64,000 nt of DNA from JAKOUL01 sp035378845. Lineage in GTDB: Bacteria; Dictyoglomota; Dictyoglomia; Dictyoglomales; Dictyoglomaceae. The notes under the pieces are model-generated. The model ran no database searches and had not been told where the DNA came from. It saw nothing but the letters and a program-made list of their open reading frames with translations. The translations under genes were made by a program, and so were the position numbers. Positions 27,629-36,980 of the stretch are shown here, piece after piece. Where the stretch lies: the NCBI GenBank assembly GCA_035378845.1, contig DAOSUP010000001.1:111390-175389 (forward strand). The letters are read 5' to 3'. The number at the start of each line of letters is the position of its first letter. The first letter of the stretch is position 1.

Positions 27629-28539
27629 AAGAAATGTTACAAGACTTCTTTTTTTATTTGAGGTATGAGAAAAATGTCTCAGAGAACACTTTAAATGCTT
27701 ATGTTAGAGATATTTCTCATTTTGTAGATTTTTTAGATAAAGAAAAGATAAATATCAAAAATTTTAAGAGAGAAGATTGGCAAAAATACCTATCTTCTCT
27801 TTATGAAGAGTATAAGGTTAAATCTATCACGAGGAAAATTTCAGCGATCAGATCTTTCTTTAAATTTCTTGTAAGAGAAGGATATGTAAAGAAAAATTAT
27901 AGTAGTTTTATACAACTGCCCAGAATCCCTTTAAATCTTCCTGAAGTACTTAATAAAGAAGATATGGAAAAGTTTTTGAGTTTACCAGACCTTACAAGCT
28001 TAATAGGGATTAGAAATCAAGCAATTCTTGAAACTTTTTATGCTACAGGAGTAAGAGTCTCTGAGCTTGTGGGACTTAATTTGGAGAGTGTAGATCTCCA
28101 AGAAGGATATATAAGATGTTTTGGTAAAGGAAGTAAAGAGAGAATTGTGCTTTTAGGCGATTATGCTAAGGAGAGTCTTAAAAGATATTTAGATGTTAGA
28201 AGTGAGTTTAAACCTAAGGATGATAAGGCACTATTTTTGAATAAAAATGGGAGTAGAATATCAAGACAGGGAGTATGGTATATAATAAAAACTTATGCAA
28301 GAATTTTAAAACTTCCCGAGAAAGTAAGTCCTCATACTTTTAGACATACTTTTGCTACTCATCTCCTTTCTCAAGGAGCAGATATTCGTATTGTGCAAGA
28401 GCTTTTAGGACATTCTGATATTTCTACTACTCAGATATATACTCATGTGGTTTCAAATGAGCTTCATGATGTCTATAGAAAGGCACATCCTTTACTAAGG
28501 AGGAATAAAGATGAAGAAGGTTATTCTCATCGTTCTTGA
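27625..28539 (+). CDS. xerD: Tyrosine recombinase XerC/XerD
   Basis: A 304-residue site-specific recombinase that resolves chromosome dimers. The N-terminal SAM-like core-binding domain starts LQDFFFYLRYEKNVSENTLNAY. The catalytic residues are Arg in ATGVRVSELVGL, the HxxR in HTFRHTFATHLL, His in LGHSDISTT and the nucleophile Tyr in QIYTHV. It lacks phage context and is followed by deoB, the xerD (ripX) - drm order of Bacillus, so XerD is favoured over XerC. It overlaps rlmB by four bases. Confidence 0.92.
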   Translation: MKEMLQDFFFYLRYEKNVSENTLNAYVRDISHFVDFLDKEKINIKNFKREDWQKYLSSLYEEYKVKSITRKISAIRSFFKFLVREGYVKKNYSSFIQLPRIPLNLPEVLNKEDMEKFLSLPDLTSLIGIRNQAILETFYATGVRVSELVGLNLESVDLQEGYIRCFGKGSKERIVLLGDYAKESLKRYLDVRSEFKPKDDKALFLNKNGSRISRQGVWYIIKTYARILKLPEKVSPHTFRHTFATHLLSQGADIRIVQELLGHSDISTTQIYTHVVSNELHDVYRKAHPLLRRNKDEEGYSHRS

Positions 28540-29695
28540 TGGAGTTGGAATAGGAGAACTTCCAGATGCTTATAAATATGGGGACGAAGGAAGTAATACA
28601 TTGGCAAATACTGCAAAAGCAGTGGGAGGGTTAAAACTTCATAATATGGGGAAACTGGGAATTTCAAATATATATCCTATAATGGGAGTTCCAAAAGAAG
28701 AGAAACCATTAGGGTTTTTTGGAAAGATGACAGAAGCTTCTCCTGGAAAAGATACTACCACAGGTCATTGGGAAATATCAGGGATTATATTGGATAGACC
28801 TTTTCCTATTTATCCTAATGGTTTTCCTGAGGAGATAATATCAGCCTTTGAAGAAGCTATTGGAAGAAAAATTTTAGGAAATAAACCTGCCTCAGGAACA
28901 GAGATAATAGAGGAATTAGGTGAAGAACATTTAAAAACTGGATATCCTATTGTTTATACCTCTGCAGATAGTGTATTTCAAATTGCAGCTCATGAAGAGG
29001 TAATTCCTGTGCAAGAGTTATATAAAATGTGTGAGATTGCAAGACAAATTCTCCAAGGAGAACACGCAGTGGCAAGGGTTATAGCAAGACCCTTTTTAGG
29101 AAGTCCAGGTAATTTTTATAGGACTCCAGGAAGGAAAGATTTTTCCTTGCCTCCTCCTAAGAAAACCTTATTAGATTTTTTAAAAGAAGCAGATTATGAT
29201 GTTATAGGTATTGGTAAGATTGAAGATGTTTTTGCAGGAAGAGGAATAACTTTATCTTTTCATCAAAAGAGTAATGATGAGGGGGTTGAAAATATTATTA
29301 AAGCATGGGAATTTTTAAAGAAAGGAATGATTTTTGTAAATTTGGTAGATTTTGATACTTTATATGGACATAGAAATGATCCAATAGGTATGGCAAAAGC
29401 TTTGGAAGATTTTGATAATGCTTTACCTAATATAATGGCGCTTCTTTCTGGGGATGATCTATTGATAATAACTGCAGATCATGGATGTGACCCTACAACC
29501 CCAAGTACAGATCATTCAAGGGAGTATGTGCCTCTTTTAATATACTCTCCTTCTTTTAAGAATGTTTTTGATTTGGGAATTCGGAGTAGCTTTACTGATT
29601 TAGGTAAGACTTTAAGTGAATATTTTGAGGTTAATAATGACTTAGAAGGAGTTAGTTTCTTAAATAAGATTATGCAAGGATGGAAAAATTTATGA
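28511..29695 (+). CDS. deoB: Phosphopentomutase
   Basis: A 394-residue alkaline-phosphatase-superfamily metalloenzyme interconverting (deoxy)ribose 1- and 5-phosphate. Family motifs: ILIVLDGVGIGELPDA, GKDTTTGHWEI with the phosphorylated Thr, VNLVDFDTLYGHRNDP and ITADHGCDPTTPSTDHSREYVP. The ATG has AGGAGGAATAAAG-type spacing and overlaps the recombinase gene by 29 bases. Pdp follows with ATGA overlap, so the pair forms a nucleoside salvage unit: pdp releases pentose 1-phosphate and deoB sends it to central metabolism. Confidence 0.97.
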   Translation: MKKVILIVLDGVGIGELPDAYKYGDEGSNTLANTAKAVGGLKLHNMGKLGISNIYPIMGVPKEEKPLGFFGKMTEASPGKDTTTGHWEISGIILDRPFPIYPNGFPEEIISAFEEAIGRKILGNKPASGTEIIEELGEEHLKTGYPIVYTSADSVFQIAAHEEVIPVQELYKMCEIARQILQGEHAVARVIARPFLGSPGNFYRTPGRKDFSLPPPKKTLLDFLKEADYDVIGIGKIEDVFAGRGITLSFHQKSNDEGVENIIKAWEFLKKGMIFVNLVDFDTLYGHRNDPIGMAKALEDFDNALPNIMALLSGDDLLIITADHGCDPTTPSTDHSREYVPLLIYSPSFKNVFDLGIRSSFTDLGKTLSEYFEVNNDLEGVSFLNKIMQGWKNL

Positions 29696-30996
29696 GAATG
29701 GTAGATATTATTTTAAAAAAGAGAAATGGTGAAGCTCTTTCAGAGGAAGAGATCTCCTTTGTAATTGATAGATATGTAAAAGGAGAAATTCCCGATTATC
29801 AGATGGCAGCATTATTAATGGCTATTTATTTTCGTGGGATGAATATATATGAGACATTAACCCTTACTAAAAAAATGGCTTATTCTGGAGATGTTCTTGA
29901 TTTATCTTCTATTGCTGGAATAAAGATTGATAAACACAGTACAGGAGGTGTAGGTGACAAGACTACACTAATTTTTGCTCCACTAATTGTCTCCTTAGGC
30001 TATAAAGTTGCAAAAATGTCTGGAAGAAGTTTAGGGCATACAGGGGGAACGATTGATAAGTTAGAATCAATTCCTGGTTTTAGAACTACACTTTCTGAGA
30101 AGGAGTTTTTAGATCAGGTGAAAAGAATAGGTGTAGCTATTATAGGGCAAACGGAGAATTTAGTACCTGCAGATAAGAAGATCTATGCATTAAGAGATGT
30201 TACTGGGACTGTAGATGTAGCACCTTTGATTGCAAGTAGTGTTATGAGTAAAAAGATTGCAGGAGGAGCTGATGTCATTGTTTTGGATGTAAAAGTAGGA
30301 AAGGGTGCCTTTATGAGAGATATAAATTCTGCAAGGGAACTCGCAAAACTTATGGTGGAAATAGGTAAGGGCTTGGGTAAAAAAATTGCTGCTATTATAT
30401 CCCAGATGGAGCAACCCTTAGGAGAAGCGGTAGGTAACGCTCTTGAAGTAAGAGAGGCTATAGATGTTTTAAAAGGAAAAGGTCCTGAAGATCTAAAGGA
30501 ACTTGTAATTGCTCTTGCAATGGAAGCTCTTAACTTGGCAGGTTTAGAGAAAGATAGGGAAATATTAAGAAAAAAGATTGAAGATAGTATAACAAGTGGG
30601 AAGGCTCTTAGAAAATTTGAAGATCTGATTGAAGCTCAAGGGGGAGATCCTCAGGTTATTTATGATTATAATTTGTTACCTACAGCTAAAATACAAAAAG
30701 AATTATATCCCTTAGAAGAGGGATATATGGAAGATATGGATACTTACAAAGTGGCTCTTTCTGTAATGGCATTAGGAGCTGGAAGAGAGAAAAAAGAGGA
30801 TAGTATAGATCTTGCTGTGGGAATAAAGCTCTATAAAAAAATTGGGGATAGAGTTCTGAAGAATGAGCCTATAGTTACTTTTTATGCTAATGATTCTGAG
30901 AAACTAAGGCATGCACAAGAAATCTTTAAAGATGCAATAAAAATAGGAGATGAAAAGAAAGAGCCTTTGCCTTTGATTTTAGATATCATCTTATAG
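29692..30996 (+). CDS. pdp: Pyrimidine-nucleoside (thymidine) phosphorylase
   Basis: A 434-residue phosphorylase cleaving pyrimidine nucleosides to base and (deoxy)ribose 1-phosphate. It shows the family opening MRMVDIILKKRNGEAL, the phosphate-binding region KIDKHSTGGVGDKTTLIFAP, KMSGRSLGHTGGTIDKLESIPGF and a C-terminal biotinyl-like domain. I chose ATG 29692 because it overlaps the deoB stop as ATGA and gives the standard N-terminus; ATG 29680 would add four residues. It works with deoB upstream. Confidence 0.96.
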   Translation: MRMVDIILKKRNGEALSEEEISFVIDRYVKGEIPDYQMAALLMAIYFRGMNIYETLTLTKKMAYSGDVLDLSSIAGIKIDKHSTGGVGDKTTLIFAPLIVSLGYKVAKMSGRSLGHTGGTIDKLESIPGFRTTLSEKEFLDQVKRIGVAIIGQTENLVPADKKIYALRDVTGTVDVAPLIASSVMSKKIAGGADVIVLDVKVGKGAFMRDINSARELAKLMVEIGKGLGKKIAAIISQMEQPLGEAVGNALEVREAIDVLKGKGPEDLKELVIALAMEALNLAGLEKDREILRKKIEDSITSGKALRKFEDLIEAQGGDPQVIYDYNLLPTAKIQKELYPLEEGYMEDMDTYKVALSVMALGAGREKKEDSIDLAVGIKLYKKIGDRVLKNEPIVTFYANDSEKLRHAQEIFKDAIKIGDEKKEPLPLILDIIL

Positions 30997-31006
30997 GAGG
31001 TTTTAT

Positions 31007-31609
31007 ATGGCTTTTAGTAATATTACATTGTATATATGGAGGTTTGTAGCTATTCTTATTGCTATCACTGTTCATGAATATGCTCATGGAAGAGTGGCAG
31101 AAATAGAAGGAGATCCTACTGCAAGGCTTTCAGGCAGACTTACTTTGAATCCTTTAGCTCATATTGATCCCATAGGATTCCTTATGCTTCTTATTTTTCG
31201 TTTTGGCTGGGCAAAGCCTGTTCCTGTAAATTTTAATAATTTAAAGAGAGGAGAAAAAAGTATCATCTTAGTGTCTCTAGCGGGACCTCTTGCTAATTTT
31301 TTACTTGCGTTTTTAGTGAGCATATTTTGGAGAATTAAGCTCCCTTTACCCATAGGTTTTATAAGATTTTGTATTGAACTTGCCTTATTGAATGTTTTTC
31401 TTGGGATATTTAATCTTATTCCTATTCCTCCTTTAGACGGATCTCATATATTAGCATCTATTCTACCTTATAAATATAGAATTCAATATGAAAAGATTGG
31501 GGTTTATGGTTCTCTTATTCTATTAATCTTAATAATAACAGGGCTTATTTCTGATATAATAAATCCTATACTTTATCTTTTCTATCATCTTTTAGGACTT
31601 TATCTTTGA
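31007..31609 (+). CDS. M50-family site-2 protease homologue
   Basis: A 200-residue integral membrane metalloprotease with about five membrane helices. The zinc-binding HEXXH motif is in ITVHEYAHGRVAEI, and the third ligand region is NLIPIPPLDGSHILA. It lacks a PDZ domain, as in the short YwhC/Rip-like group. The substrate is unknown. AGGAGG at about 30996-31001 precedes the ATG. A short protease of this family often precedes scpA in Firmicutes; here trpS lies between. Confidence 0.92.
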   Translation: MAFSNITLYIWRFVAILIAITVHEYAHGRVAEIEGDPTARLSGRLTLNPLAHIDPIGFLMLLIFRFGWAKPVPVNFNNLKRGEKSIILVSLAGPLANFLLAFLVSIFWRIKLPLPIGFIRFCIELALLNVFLGIFNLIPIPPLDGSHILASILPYKYRIQYEKIGVYGSLILLILIITGLISDIINPILYLFYHLLGLYL

Positions 31610-31644
31610 TTATCATATAATATATTATTTAGGAGGATTTATTG

Positions 31645-32637
31645 ATGAAAATGGGAAGAATACTTAGCGGAATGCGACCTACGGGTAAACTTCATTTAGG
31701 GCATCTACTGGGTGTTTTGGACAACTGGATAAAGCTTCAAGATTCTTACGAGTGTTTTTTTGAGATTGCAGATTGGCATGCATTAACTACTCATTACAGA
31801 GAGATTGAAGATTTAGTGGAGAATGTATTTAATATGCTCTGTGATTGGTTAGCAGTGGGTATTGATCCTAATAAGGCAGTAATTTTTAGACAATCTGATG
31901 TGATTGAGCATGCTGAGTTATCTCTTCTGTTCTCTATGTTTGTACCGCTACCATGGCTGGAGAGAAACCCTACTTATAAAGAACAGTTAAAAGAGATGGA
32001 GGGTAGGGACTTATTAACATATGGTTTTTTAGGGTATCCTGTATTACAGGCAGCAGATATACTTATATACAGAGCAGATACGGTACCTGTAGGTGAAGAT
32101 CAGCTTCCCCATTTAGAGCTTACCAGAGAGATTGCAAGAAGATTTAATTATTTTTATGCTCCTATATTCTGTGAGCCTCAAGCAAAGCTTTCAGAAGTTC
32201 CTGCAATGGTAGGTACTGATGGAAGAAAAATGCACAAGAGTTATGGGAATGCTATTCCTTTAGATACAGAAGAGGAGGAACTGAGAAAGATGGTAAAGAA
32301 TATGGTTACCGATCCTGCTAGGATAAAAAAAACTGATCCGGGACATCCCGAGGTGTGTACTGTATTTGCTTATCATAAGATATTTAATAAAGCAGAGGTT
32401 GGAGAAATAGAAGAAGCTTGTAGATCTGGCAAGATTGGATGTGTAGATTGCAAGATGAGACTTGCTGATAAACTAAATGAATATCTTTCTCCTATAAGGG
32501 AAAAAAGGAAGATTTACTCTCAAAATAAGACTCTTACCTGGGAAATTTTAAGAGAAGGGAATAAAAAGGCAAGAGAAGAAGCCCAAAAGACTATGGAAAT
32601 TGTGAGGGAGGCAATGAAATTAAAGATAGAGATGTAA
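31645..32637 (+). CDS. trpS: Tryptophanyl-tRNA synthetase, Fe-S cluster type
   Basis: A 330-residue class I synthetase. The HIGH-type motif is RPTGKLHLGHLLGVL, and KMHKSYGNAI replaces KMSKS. Cysteines 238, 259, 266 and 269 (C-x20-C-x6-C-x2-C) resemble the [4Fe-4S] cluster motif described for Thermotoga maritima TrpRS near the tRNA-binding region. ATG 31645 is eight bases from AGGAGG (31631-31636); the TTG at 31642 is less likely. An A/T-rich 32-base gap separates it from the protease. Confidence 0.96.
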   Translation: MKMGRILSGMRPTGKLHLGHLLGVLDNWIKLQDSYECFFEIADWHALTTHYREIEDLVENVFNMLCDWLAVGIDPNKAVIFRQSDVIEHAELSLLFSMFVPLPWLERNPTYKEQLKEMEGRDLLTYGFLGYPVLQAADILIYRADTVPVGEDQLPHLELTREIARRFNYFYAPIFCEPQAKLSEVPAMVGTDGRKMHKSYGNAIPLDTEEEELRKMVKNMVTDPARIKKTDPGHPEVCTVFAYHKIFNKAEVGEIEEACRSGKIGCVDCKMRLADKLNEYLSPIREKRKIYSQNKTLTWEILREGNKKAREEAQKTMEIVREAMKLKIEM

Positions 32638-33287
32638 TATTTAATCCATTTTTGAATATAAAAGAGTTTATTCAAGAAGAGGTGGATCTTTCAATCTTTC
32701 CACTAAAAGATCTTATTGATCAGTATTACTTTTTAGGCGAAGAAAAGTGGAAAGACTTGGATCTTACCACTTCTTTTTTGGATGTAGCTACCGATATTCT
32801 GGAAAGTAAAATTCGTAAACTTTTTCCTATAAAGAAAAAAGAAGAATATAAGAAAGAGGATAATATAATTTTGGACAGAGATGAAAATTGGAGAGAATTA
32901 GTTCCTCTTTTACAAGAAAGGGAAGCATTATCTTCTCTAATATTTAGGCGAAATAAAAAAGAAGAGATAATTATAGAGGAGAATGAAAAAATAAATCTTA
33001 CAGAATTCTATATTCTTTTTTTACGGAAGAGTAATATTCAACTTGATATGGATTATTTAGAAGAAGAGAGTTTTTCTATTGAAGATAAAGTAGAAGGTAT
33101 TTTATTAAAGAAAGAGGGAAAATTTTCTGAACTGATAAAAAGGAAGAGTAAACTTGATATAGTTTGTTATTTTTTGGCTTTATGTGATCTAATTAATAGG
33201 GGGAGATTAAAAGCTTGGCAAGAAAAATGGTTTGGAGATATCTATTTTAGGGTGATAGAAGATGAAAGAATTACAAGAAATGCTTAA
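32619..33287 (+). CDS. scpA: Segregation and condensation protein A, probable ATT start
   Basis: The kleisin subunit of the bacterial SMC complex (chromosome segregation). Conserved parts are VDLSIFPLKDLIDQY, FLDVATDILESKIRKLFP and the C-terminal CYFLALCDLINRGRLKAWQ...FGDI. The first conventional start, TTG 32652, has no SD and deletes the N-terminal kleisin segment that should align with FEGPLDLL. The in-frame codons upstream encode IKDRDVIFNPFLN, restoring that segment. ATT 32619 lies seven bases after GGGAGG (32606-32611) inside the trpS end, so I place the start there (222 residues; 211 from the TTG). The function is secure, the start is inference. Confidence 0.85.
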   Translation: MKDRDVIFNPFLNIKEFIQEEVDLSIFPLKDLIDQYYFLGEEKWKDLDLTTSFLDVATDILESKIRKLFPIKKKEEYKKEDNIILDRDENWRELVPLLQEREALSSLIFRRNKKEEIIIEENEKINLTEFYILFLRKSNIQLDMDYLEEESFSIEDKVEGILLKKEGKFSELIKRKSKLDIVCYFLALCDLINRGRLKAWQEKWFGDIYFRVIEDERITRNA

Positions 33288-33759
33288 AAAACAGATAGAA
33301 GCTTTGATCTTTGTCTCTGAAAAACCTATTTCTCCTAAAGAGATAAGTAAAATTTTAGAAATATCAGAGCAAGAAGTGGAGGAAATAGTCATGGAATTGA
33401 AAAAGGAGTACGAAAATAGAGGAATAAACTTGTATAGAATAAATGGTACTTACGAATTTGGTACATCTCCTGATACTGCTCCTGCTGTATGGAGACTTAT
33501 CTCTAAAAAGAGGGAGAAGCTTACCAAATCGGCATTAGAAACGTTGGCTATCATTTATTATCATCAGCCTATTACAAAAGCTGAGATAGAAGCCTTCAGA
33601 GGAGTAAAGGTAGATGGAATAATATCTCAGCTTCTTGATAAGAGATTTATCAAAATTGTTGGTAGGAAAGATACTATTGGCAGACCTTTTTTATATGGTA
33701 TTGGCGATGAATTCTACAGATATTTTGTGGTGGAAAATATAGAGAATTTAAAGAAATGA
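33262..33759 (+). CDS. scpB: Segregation and condensation protein B
   Basis: A 165-residue winged-helix protein that binds ScpA in the SMC complex. Characteristic segments are KKQIEALIFVSEKPISPKEISKIL, LTKSALETLAIIYYHQPITKAEIEAFRGV and the closing GRKDTIGRPFLYGIGDEFYRYF. It overlaps scpA by 26 bases and ends in ATGA with rluB, the usual scpA-scpB-rluB set. Confidence 0.97.
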   Translation: MKELQEMLKKQIEALIFVSEKPISPKEISKILEISEQEVEEIVMELKKEYENRGINLYRINGTYEFGTSPDTAPAVWRLISKKREKLTKSALETLAIIYYHQPITKAEIEAFRGVKVDGIISQLLDKRFIKIVGRKDTIGRPFLYGIGDEFYRYFVVENIENLKK

Positions 33760-34481
33760 CTGAGAGATTGCAAAAATTTATTGCTCAAACAGGAGTTACA
33801 TCAAGAAGAAAAGCAGAGGAGCTTATTATACAAGGAAGAGTTACAGTAAATGGAGAAAGAATTACCACTCTTGGATTTAAGATTGATCCTGAAAAAGACA
33901 TCATAAAAGTTGATGGAAAAGTTATAAAGCTGTCAGAATTTGTTTATGTTGCTCTTTATAAACCTAAAGGATATTTATCTTCTCTGTATGATCCTTTTGG
34001 AAGAAAGACTGTAAAGGATCTTCTAAAAAGTAAAGTGTCTGTTAGAATCTATCCAGTAGGAAGATTAGATCAAGATAGTGAAGGACTTCTTATATGTACT
34101 AATGATGGGGAGCTAGCTAATTTAGTGATTCATCCAAGATTTAAGATACCAAAAGTTTATGAGGTGCTTGTAAGAGGTATTCCTGAGGAAGAGGAATTGA
34201 AAAAATTAAGAGAAGGTGTTATCTTAGAGGAGGGAAGGACACTACCAGCAGAGATTTCGGTTCTCTGGGTGGATGTTAAAAAAAATATTTCTCTTTTAAA
34301 GGTAGTTTTGTATCAAGGTTGGAAAAGACAAATTAGAAGGATGTTTGCTCTTTTTGATTATGAGATTTTAAATTTGAAGAGGATACAAATAGGAGAAATA
34401 CACTTAGGGAACTTGAAACCTGGAGAATTAAGGTATTTGAATAAGAGGGAAATGGAATGGTTGAAGAGTTTAAAAGCTTAG
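33756..34481 (+). CDS. rluB: RluB/RsuA-family pseudouridine synthase
   Basis: A 241-residue rRNA pseudouridine synthase. The N-terminal S4 domain (RLQKFIAQTGVTSRRKAEELI...GRVTVNG) binds RNA; the catalytic aspartate lies in PVGRLDQDSEGLLICTNDG. The closing motifs VLYQGWKRQIRRMFALFDYEI are the RluB/E/F type. Position next to scpAB favours RluB (large-subunit helix 89 region). It overlaps scpB by four bases and the next gene by 25. Confidence 0.93.
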   Translation: MTERLQKFIAQTGVTSRRKAEELIIQGRVTVNGERITTLGFKIDPEKDIIKVDGKVIKLSEFVYVALYKPKGYLSSLYDPFGRKTVKDLLKSKVSVRIYPVGRLDQDSEGLLICTNDGELANLVIHPRFKIPKVYEVLVRGIPEEEELKKLREGVILEEGRTLPAEISVLWVDVKKNISLLKVVLYQGWKRQIRRMFALFDYEILNLKRIQIGEIHLGNLKPGELRYLNKREMEWLKSLKA

Positions 34482-35179
34482 GAGAATATTTTAAAGAAGA
34501 GAGATTAAAAAAGGGAATAGACTTAAAAGAAATCTCTCAAAAAACTAAAATAAGTTTACGTTATCTTGAAGCCATAGAAAATGATGATTTTGACAAGGTT
34601 TCAATCTCAGATTTCTATAAAAAAGGTGTTGTAAGAAAATATGCTAATTATCTTGGGTTAGATGAGAGTGAAATTTTAGAACGTTATCGTTCTCAGTATG
34701 GAGAAGAAAAAGAAGTTTTTGTAGAAACATCTAAAAAGCAAAATGAATGTAAGTGGCAATACATAGTTTATTTATTTATAGCAGTTATAGTTTTTTTGAC
34801 CTTCTATCTTACTACAAATTATGATTCTCAAAAACCGGAATATGTTCCTTCTGAATCTCAGAATAATAATATAGCTTTTTCGGAAGTTGATACATATACT
34901 CCAGCCGTTGAGATATATACTCCAACTGTAGAATCTACTGAAGAGATTTATACCTCTACAATCAAAGTAGTAGCTATTGATAGAACATGGATGAGGGTTA
35001 CCTATGAAGATGAAGTAATCTACGAAGGAATTCTAAATGCTGGAGATATTAAAATATGGACTTATTCTCCTCTTTTGTTCCATGTTGGAAATGCTGGGGG
35101 TATAGAAGTATTTTATAACGACGAAAGTTTAGGAGTATTAGGAAGGAAAGGAGAAGTATTGAAAAAGCAGATTCCATGA
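34457..35179 (+). CDS. RodZ-like membrane protein with Cro/CI-type HTH
   Basis: A 240-residue protein. A cytoplasmic HTH_25 domain (SLGEYFKEERLKKGIDLKEISQKT, residues 8-75) is followed by one membrane helix (about 97-117, YIVYLFIAVIVFLTFYL), a Thr/Glu-rich linker and an external beta-rich DUF4115-like domain (TWMRVTYEDEVIYEGILNAGD). That is the layout of RodZ, a cell-shape protein linking MreB to the wall machinery. Family neighbours rimO and pgsA follow in order. Confidence 0.88.
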   Translation: MVEEFKSLGEYFKEERLKKGIDLKEISQKTKISLRYLEAIENDDFDKVSISDFYKKGVVRKYANYLGLDESEILERYRSQYGEEKEVFVETSKKQNECKWQYIVYLFIAVIVFLTFYLTTNYDSQKPEYVPSESQNNNIAFSEVDTYTPAVEIYTPTVESTEEIYTSTIKVVAIDRTWMRVTYEDEVIYEGILNAGDIKIWTYSPLLFHVGNAGGIEVFYNDESLGVLGRKGEVLKKQIP

Positions 35180-36486
35180 AAAAAGCAGGAGTAATACATT
35201 TAGGATGTGCTAAAAATCAGGTAGATACAGAAATACTTATGGGGTTTCTGAAAGAAATGGGATACGAATTTACCTCTTCTGAGGAAGAAGCTGATTTATT
35301 GCTTGTTAATACATGTGCCTTTATTCGTCCTGCTTATGAAGAGGCTGAAGAAAATATAAAGTCTTTGAAAAGATATGAAAAGGATGGCAAAAAAATTATA
35401 GTTGCAGGGTGTTATGTAGAAAGATTTAAGAAGGAGCTTTTAGAAAAATTTCCTTTTGTAGATTTATTTATAGGTCCTGGAAATTATAATGAATTTAAAG
35501 AACTTATCAGAGAAAATTCTAAGGGAAGAGTTGTTACCTCGCCTGCATCTTCTTTTTTATATAATTCAAAGATGGAAAGGGTTTTGATATCTTCCCCTCA
35601 CTGGGCATATGTAAAGATATCTGAGGGTTGTAATAATTTCTGTAGCTATTGTACAATCCCTTATATCCGTGGAAGAGTAAGAAGTAGAGCTATTGAAGAT
35701 ACAGCTGCAGAGGTAAAAAAACTTGTAAATTCTGGCGTCAGAGAGATTAACTTAATTGCGCAGGATACCACAAGGTATGGAGAAGATATCTATGGGAAAT
35801 CGTCTCTTTTAGATCTGCTTAAAGAGTTAAACAAGATAGAAGGAGACTTTTTTATAAGAATTCTTTATGCTTATCCCACCCGAATTTCTCAAGACCTTGT
35901 CTCTTTTATTAAAGAGTCTGAGAAAATAGTGCCATATTTTGAAATACCTCTGCAACATGTAAATAATAAGATTTTAAAGAATATGAATAGACCTTATACA
36001 AAAGAGGATATTAAAAGACTTTGGTGTATGTTAAGAGAGGCTTTTGATGATGTAGTGTTAAGAACAACTTTTATGGTAGGCTTTCCAGGAGAGACCGAAG
36101 ATGAATTTCAAGAACTTTTAGAGTTTATTGAAGAATATTATTTTGATAAAATTGGGGTTTTTACATACTACCCTGAAGAGGGTACTATTGCCAAAGATTT
36201 ATCTTTACAAGTTCCAGAGGAAACTAAGGTTAAGAGATTAGACCTTCTTATGAGAAAACAGCAAGAAATCTCTAAGAAACTAAATAGGAAGCTTTTGGGA
36301 AAAGAATTTAAAGTGATAATAGAAAGATCTAACGGGAAAGTTTACTATGGAAGAAGCTGGAGAGATGCTCCTGAGGTAGATGGAGTAATATTTGTAACCT
36401 CTCCATCAGAACTCTCTTTAGGGCAGGAAGTGAAAGTAAAGATAACAAAATATAAAACTTATGATCTTTGGGGAGAGGTTGTATGA
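35176..36486 (+). CDS. rimO: Ribosomal protein S12 methylthiotransferase
   Basis: A radical-SAM methylthiotransferase (436 residues) that modifies an aspartate of ribosomal protein S12. The N-terminal UPF0004 domain carries three cluster cysteines (HLGCAKNQVDTE, LVNTCAFI, VAGCYVE). The radical-SAM CxxxCxxC is CNNFCSYC, and a C-terminal TRAM domain closes the protein. PYIRGRVRSR, with Gly-Arg-Val at the cluster loop, favours RimO over the tRNA enzyme MiaB. It overlaps the RodZ-like gene and pgsA by four bases each. Confidence 0.95.
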   Translation: MKKAGVIHLGCAKNQVDTEILMGFLKEMGYEFTSSEEEADLLLVNTCAFIRPAYEEAEENIKSLKRYEKDGKKIIVAGCYVERFKKELLEKFPFVDLFIGPGNYNEFKELIRENSKGRVVTSPASSFLYNSKMERVLISSPHWAYVKISEGCNNFCSYCTIPYIRGRVRSRAIEDTAAEVKKLVNSGVREINLIAQDTTRYGEDIYGKSSLLDLLKELNKIEGDFFIRILYAYPTRISQDLVSFIKESEKIVPYFEIPLQHVNNKILKNMNRPYTKEDIKRLWCMLREAFDDVVLRTTFMVGFPGETEDEFQELLEFIEEYYFDKIGVFTYYPEEGTIAKDLSLQVPEETKVKRLDLLMRKQQEISKKLNRKLLGKEFKVIIERSNGKVYYGRSWRDAPEVDGVIFVTSPSELSLGQEVKVKITKYKTYDLWGEVV

Positions 36487-36980
36487 ATCTGCCAAATATG
36501 TTGAGCATATTTAGAATTTTTGTAGTTTTTCCTCTCATTTTATTATTAGATGTAAATCCATATATAGCCTCAGTTTTATTTTTAATTGCTATTTTTACCG
36601 ATTATTTAGATGGCAAAATTGCGAGAAAACATAACAAGGTTTCCGATATGGGAAAATTTCTTGATCCATTAGCGGATAAGATTCTTGTAATAAGTATACT
36701 TATTTTTTATGTTAGTAAAAATGCAATATCCTTTTGGATTGTTATTCTTATATTGTTAAGGGAATTTGCTGTAACTGGCTTAAGATCAATTTTAGCTCAA
36801 AAGAATATAGTTTTGCCTGCTTTAAAATCTGGCAAGATTAAAACTTTTTTTCAGGATTTTGCTATTCTCTTTTATATGTGGAACCTTCCTTATAAAGAGT
36901 TTTTACTTATAATAGCTTTAATTTTAACATTATACTCTGGGGGTTTTTATTTTTATAAATATGGGAAAGCAATATTTTAA
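36483..36980 (+). CDS. pgsA: CDP-diacylglycerol-glycerol-3-phosphate 3-phosphatidyltransferase
   Basis: A 165-residue multi-pass membrane enzyme making phosphatidylglycerophosphate. The CDP-alcohol phosphotransferase signature D-x2-DG-x2-AR-x8-G-x3-D-x3-D is present in DYLDGKIARKHNKVSDMG plus KFLDPLADK. I use ATG 36483, overlapping the rimO stop as ATGA; a TTG at 36468 would add five residues. Rod-shape gene rodZ and pgsA are usual neighbours. Confidence 0.96.
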   Translation: MNLPNMLSIFRIFVVFPLILLLDVNPYIASVLFLIAIFTDYLDGKIARKHNKVSDMGKFLDPLADKILVISILIFYVSKNAISFWIVILILLREFAVTGLRSILAQKNIVLPALKSGKIKTFFQDFAILFYMWNLPYKEFLLIIALILTLYSGGFYFYKYGKAIF

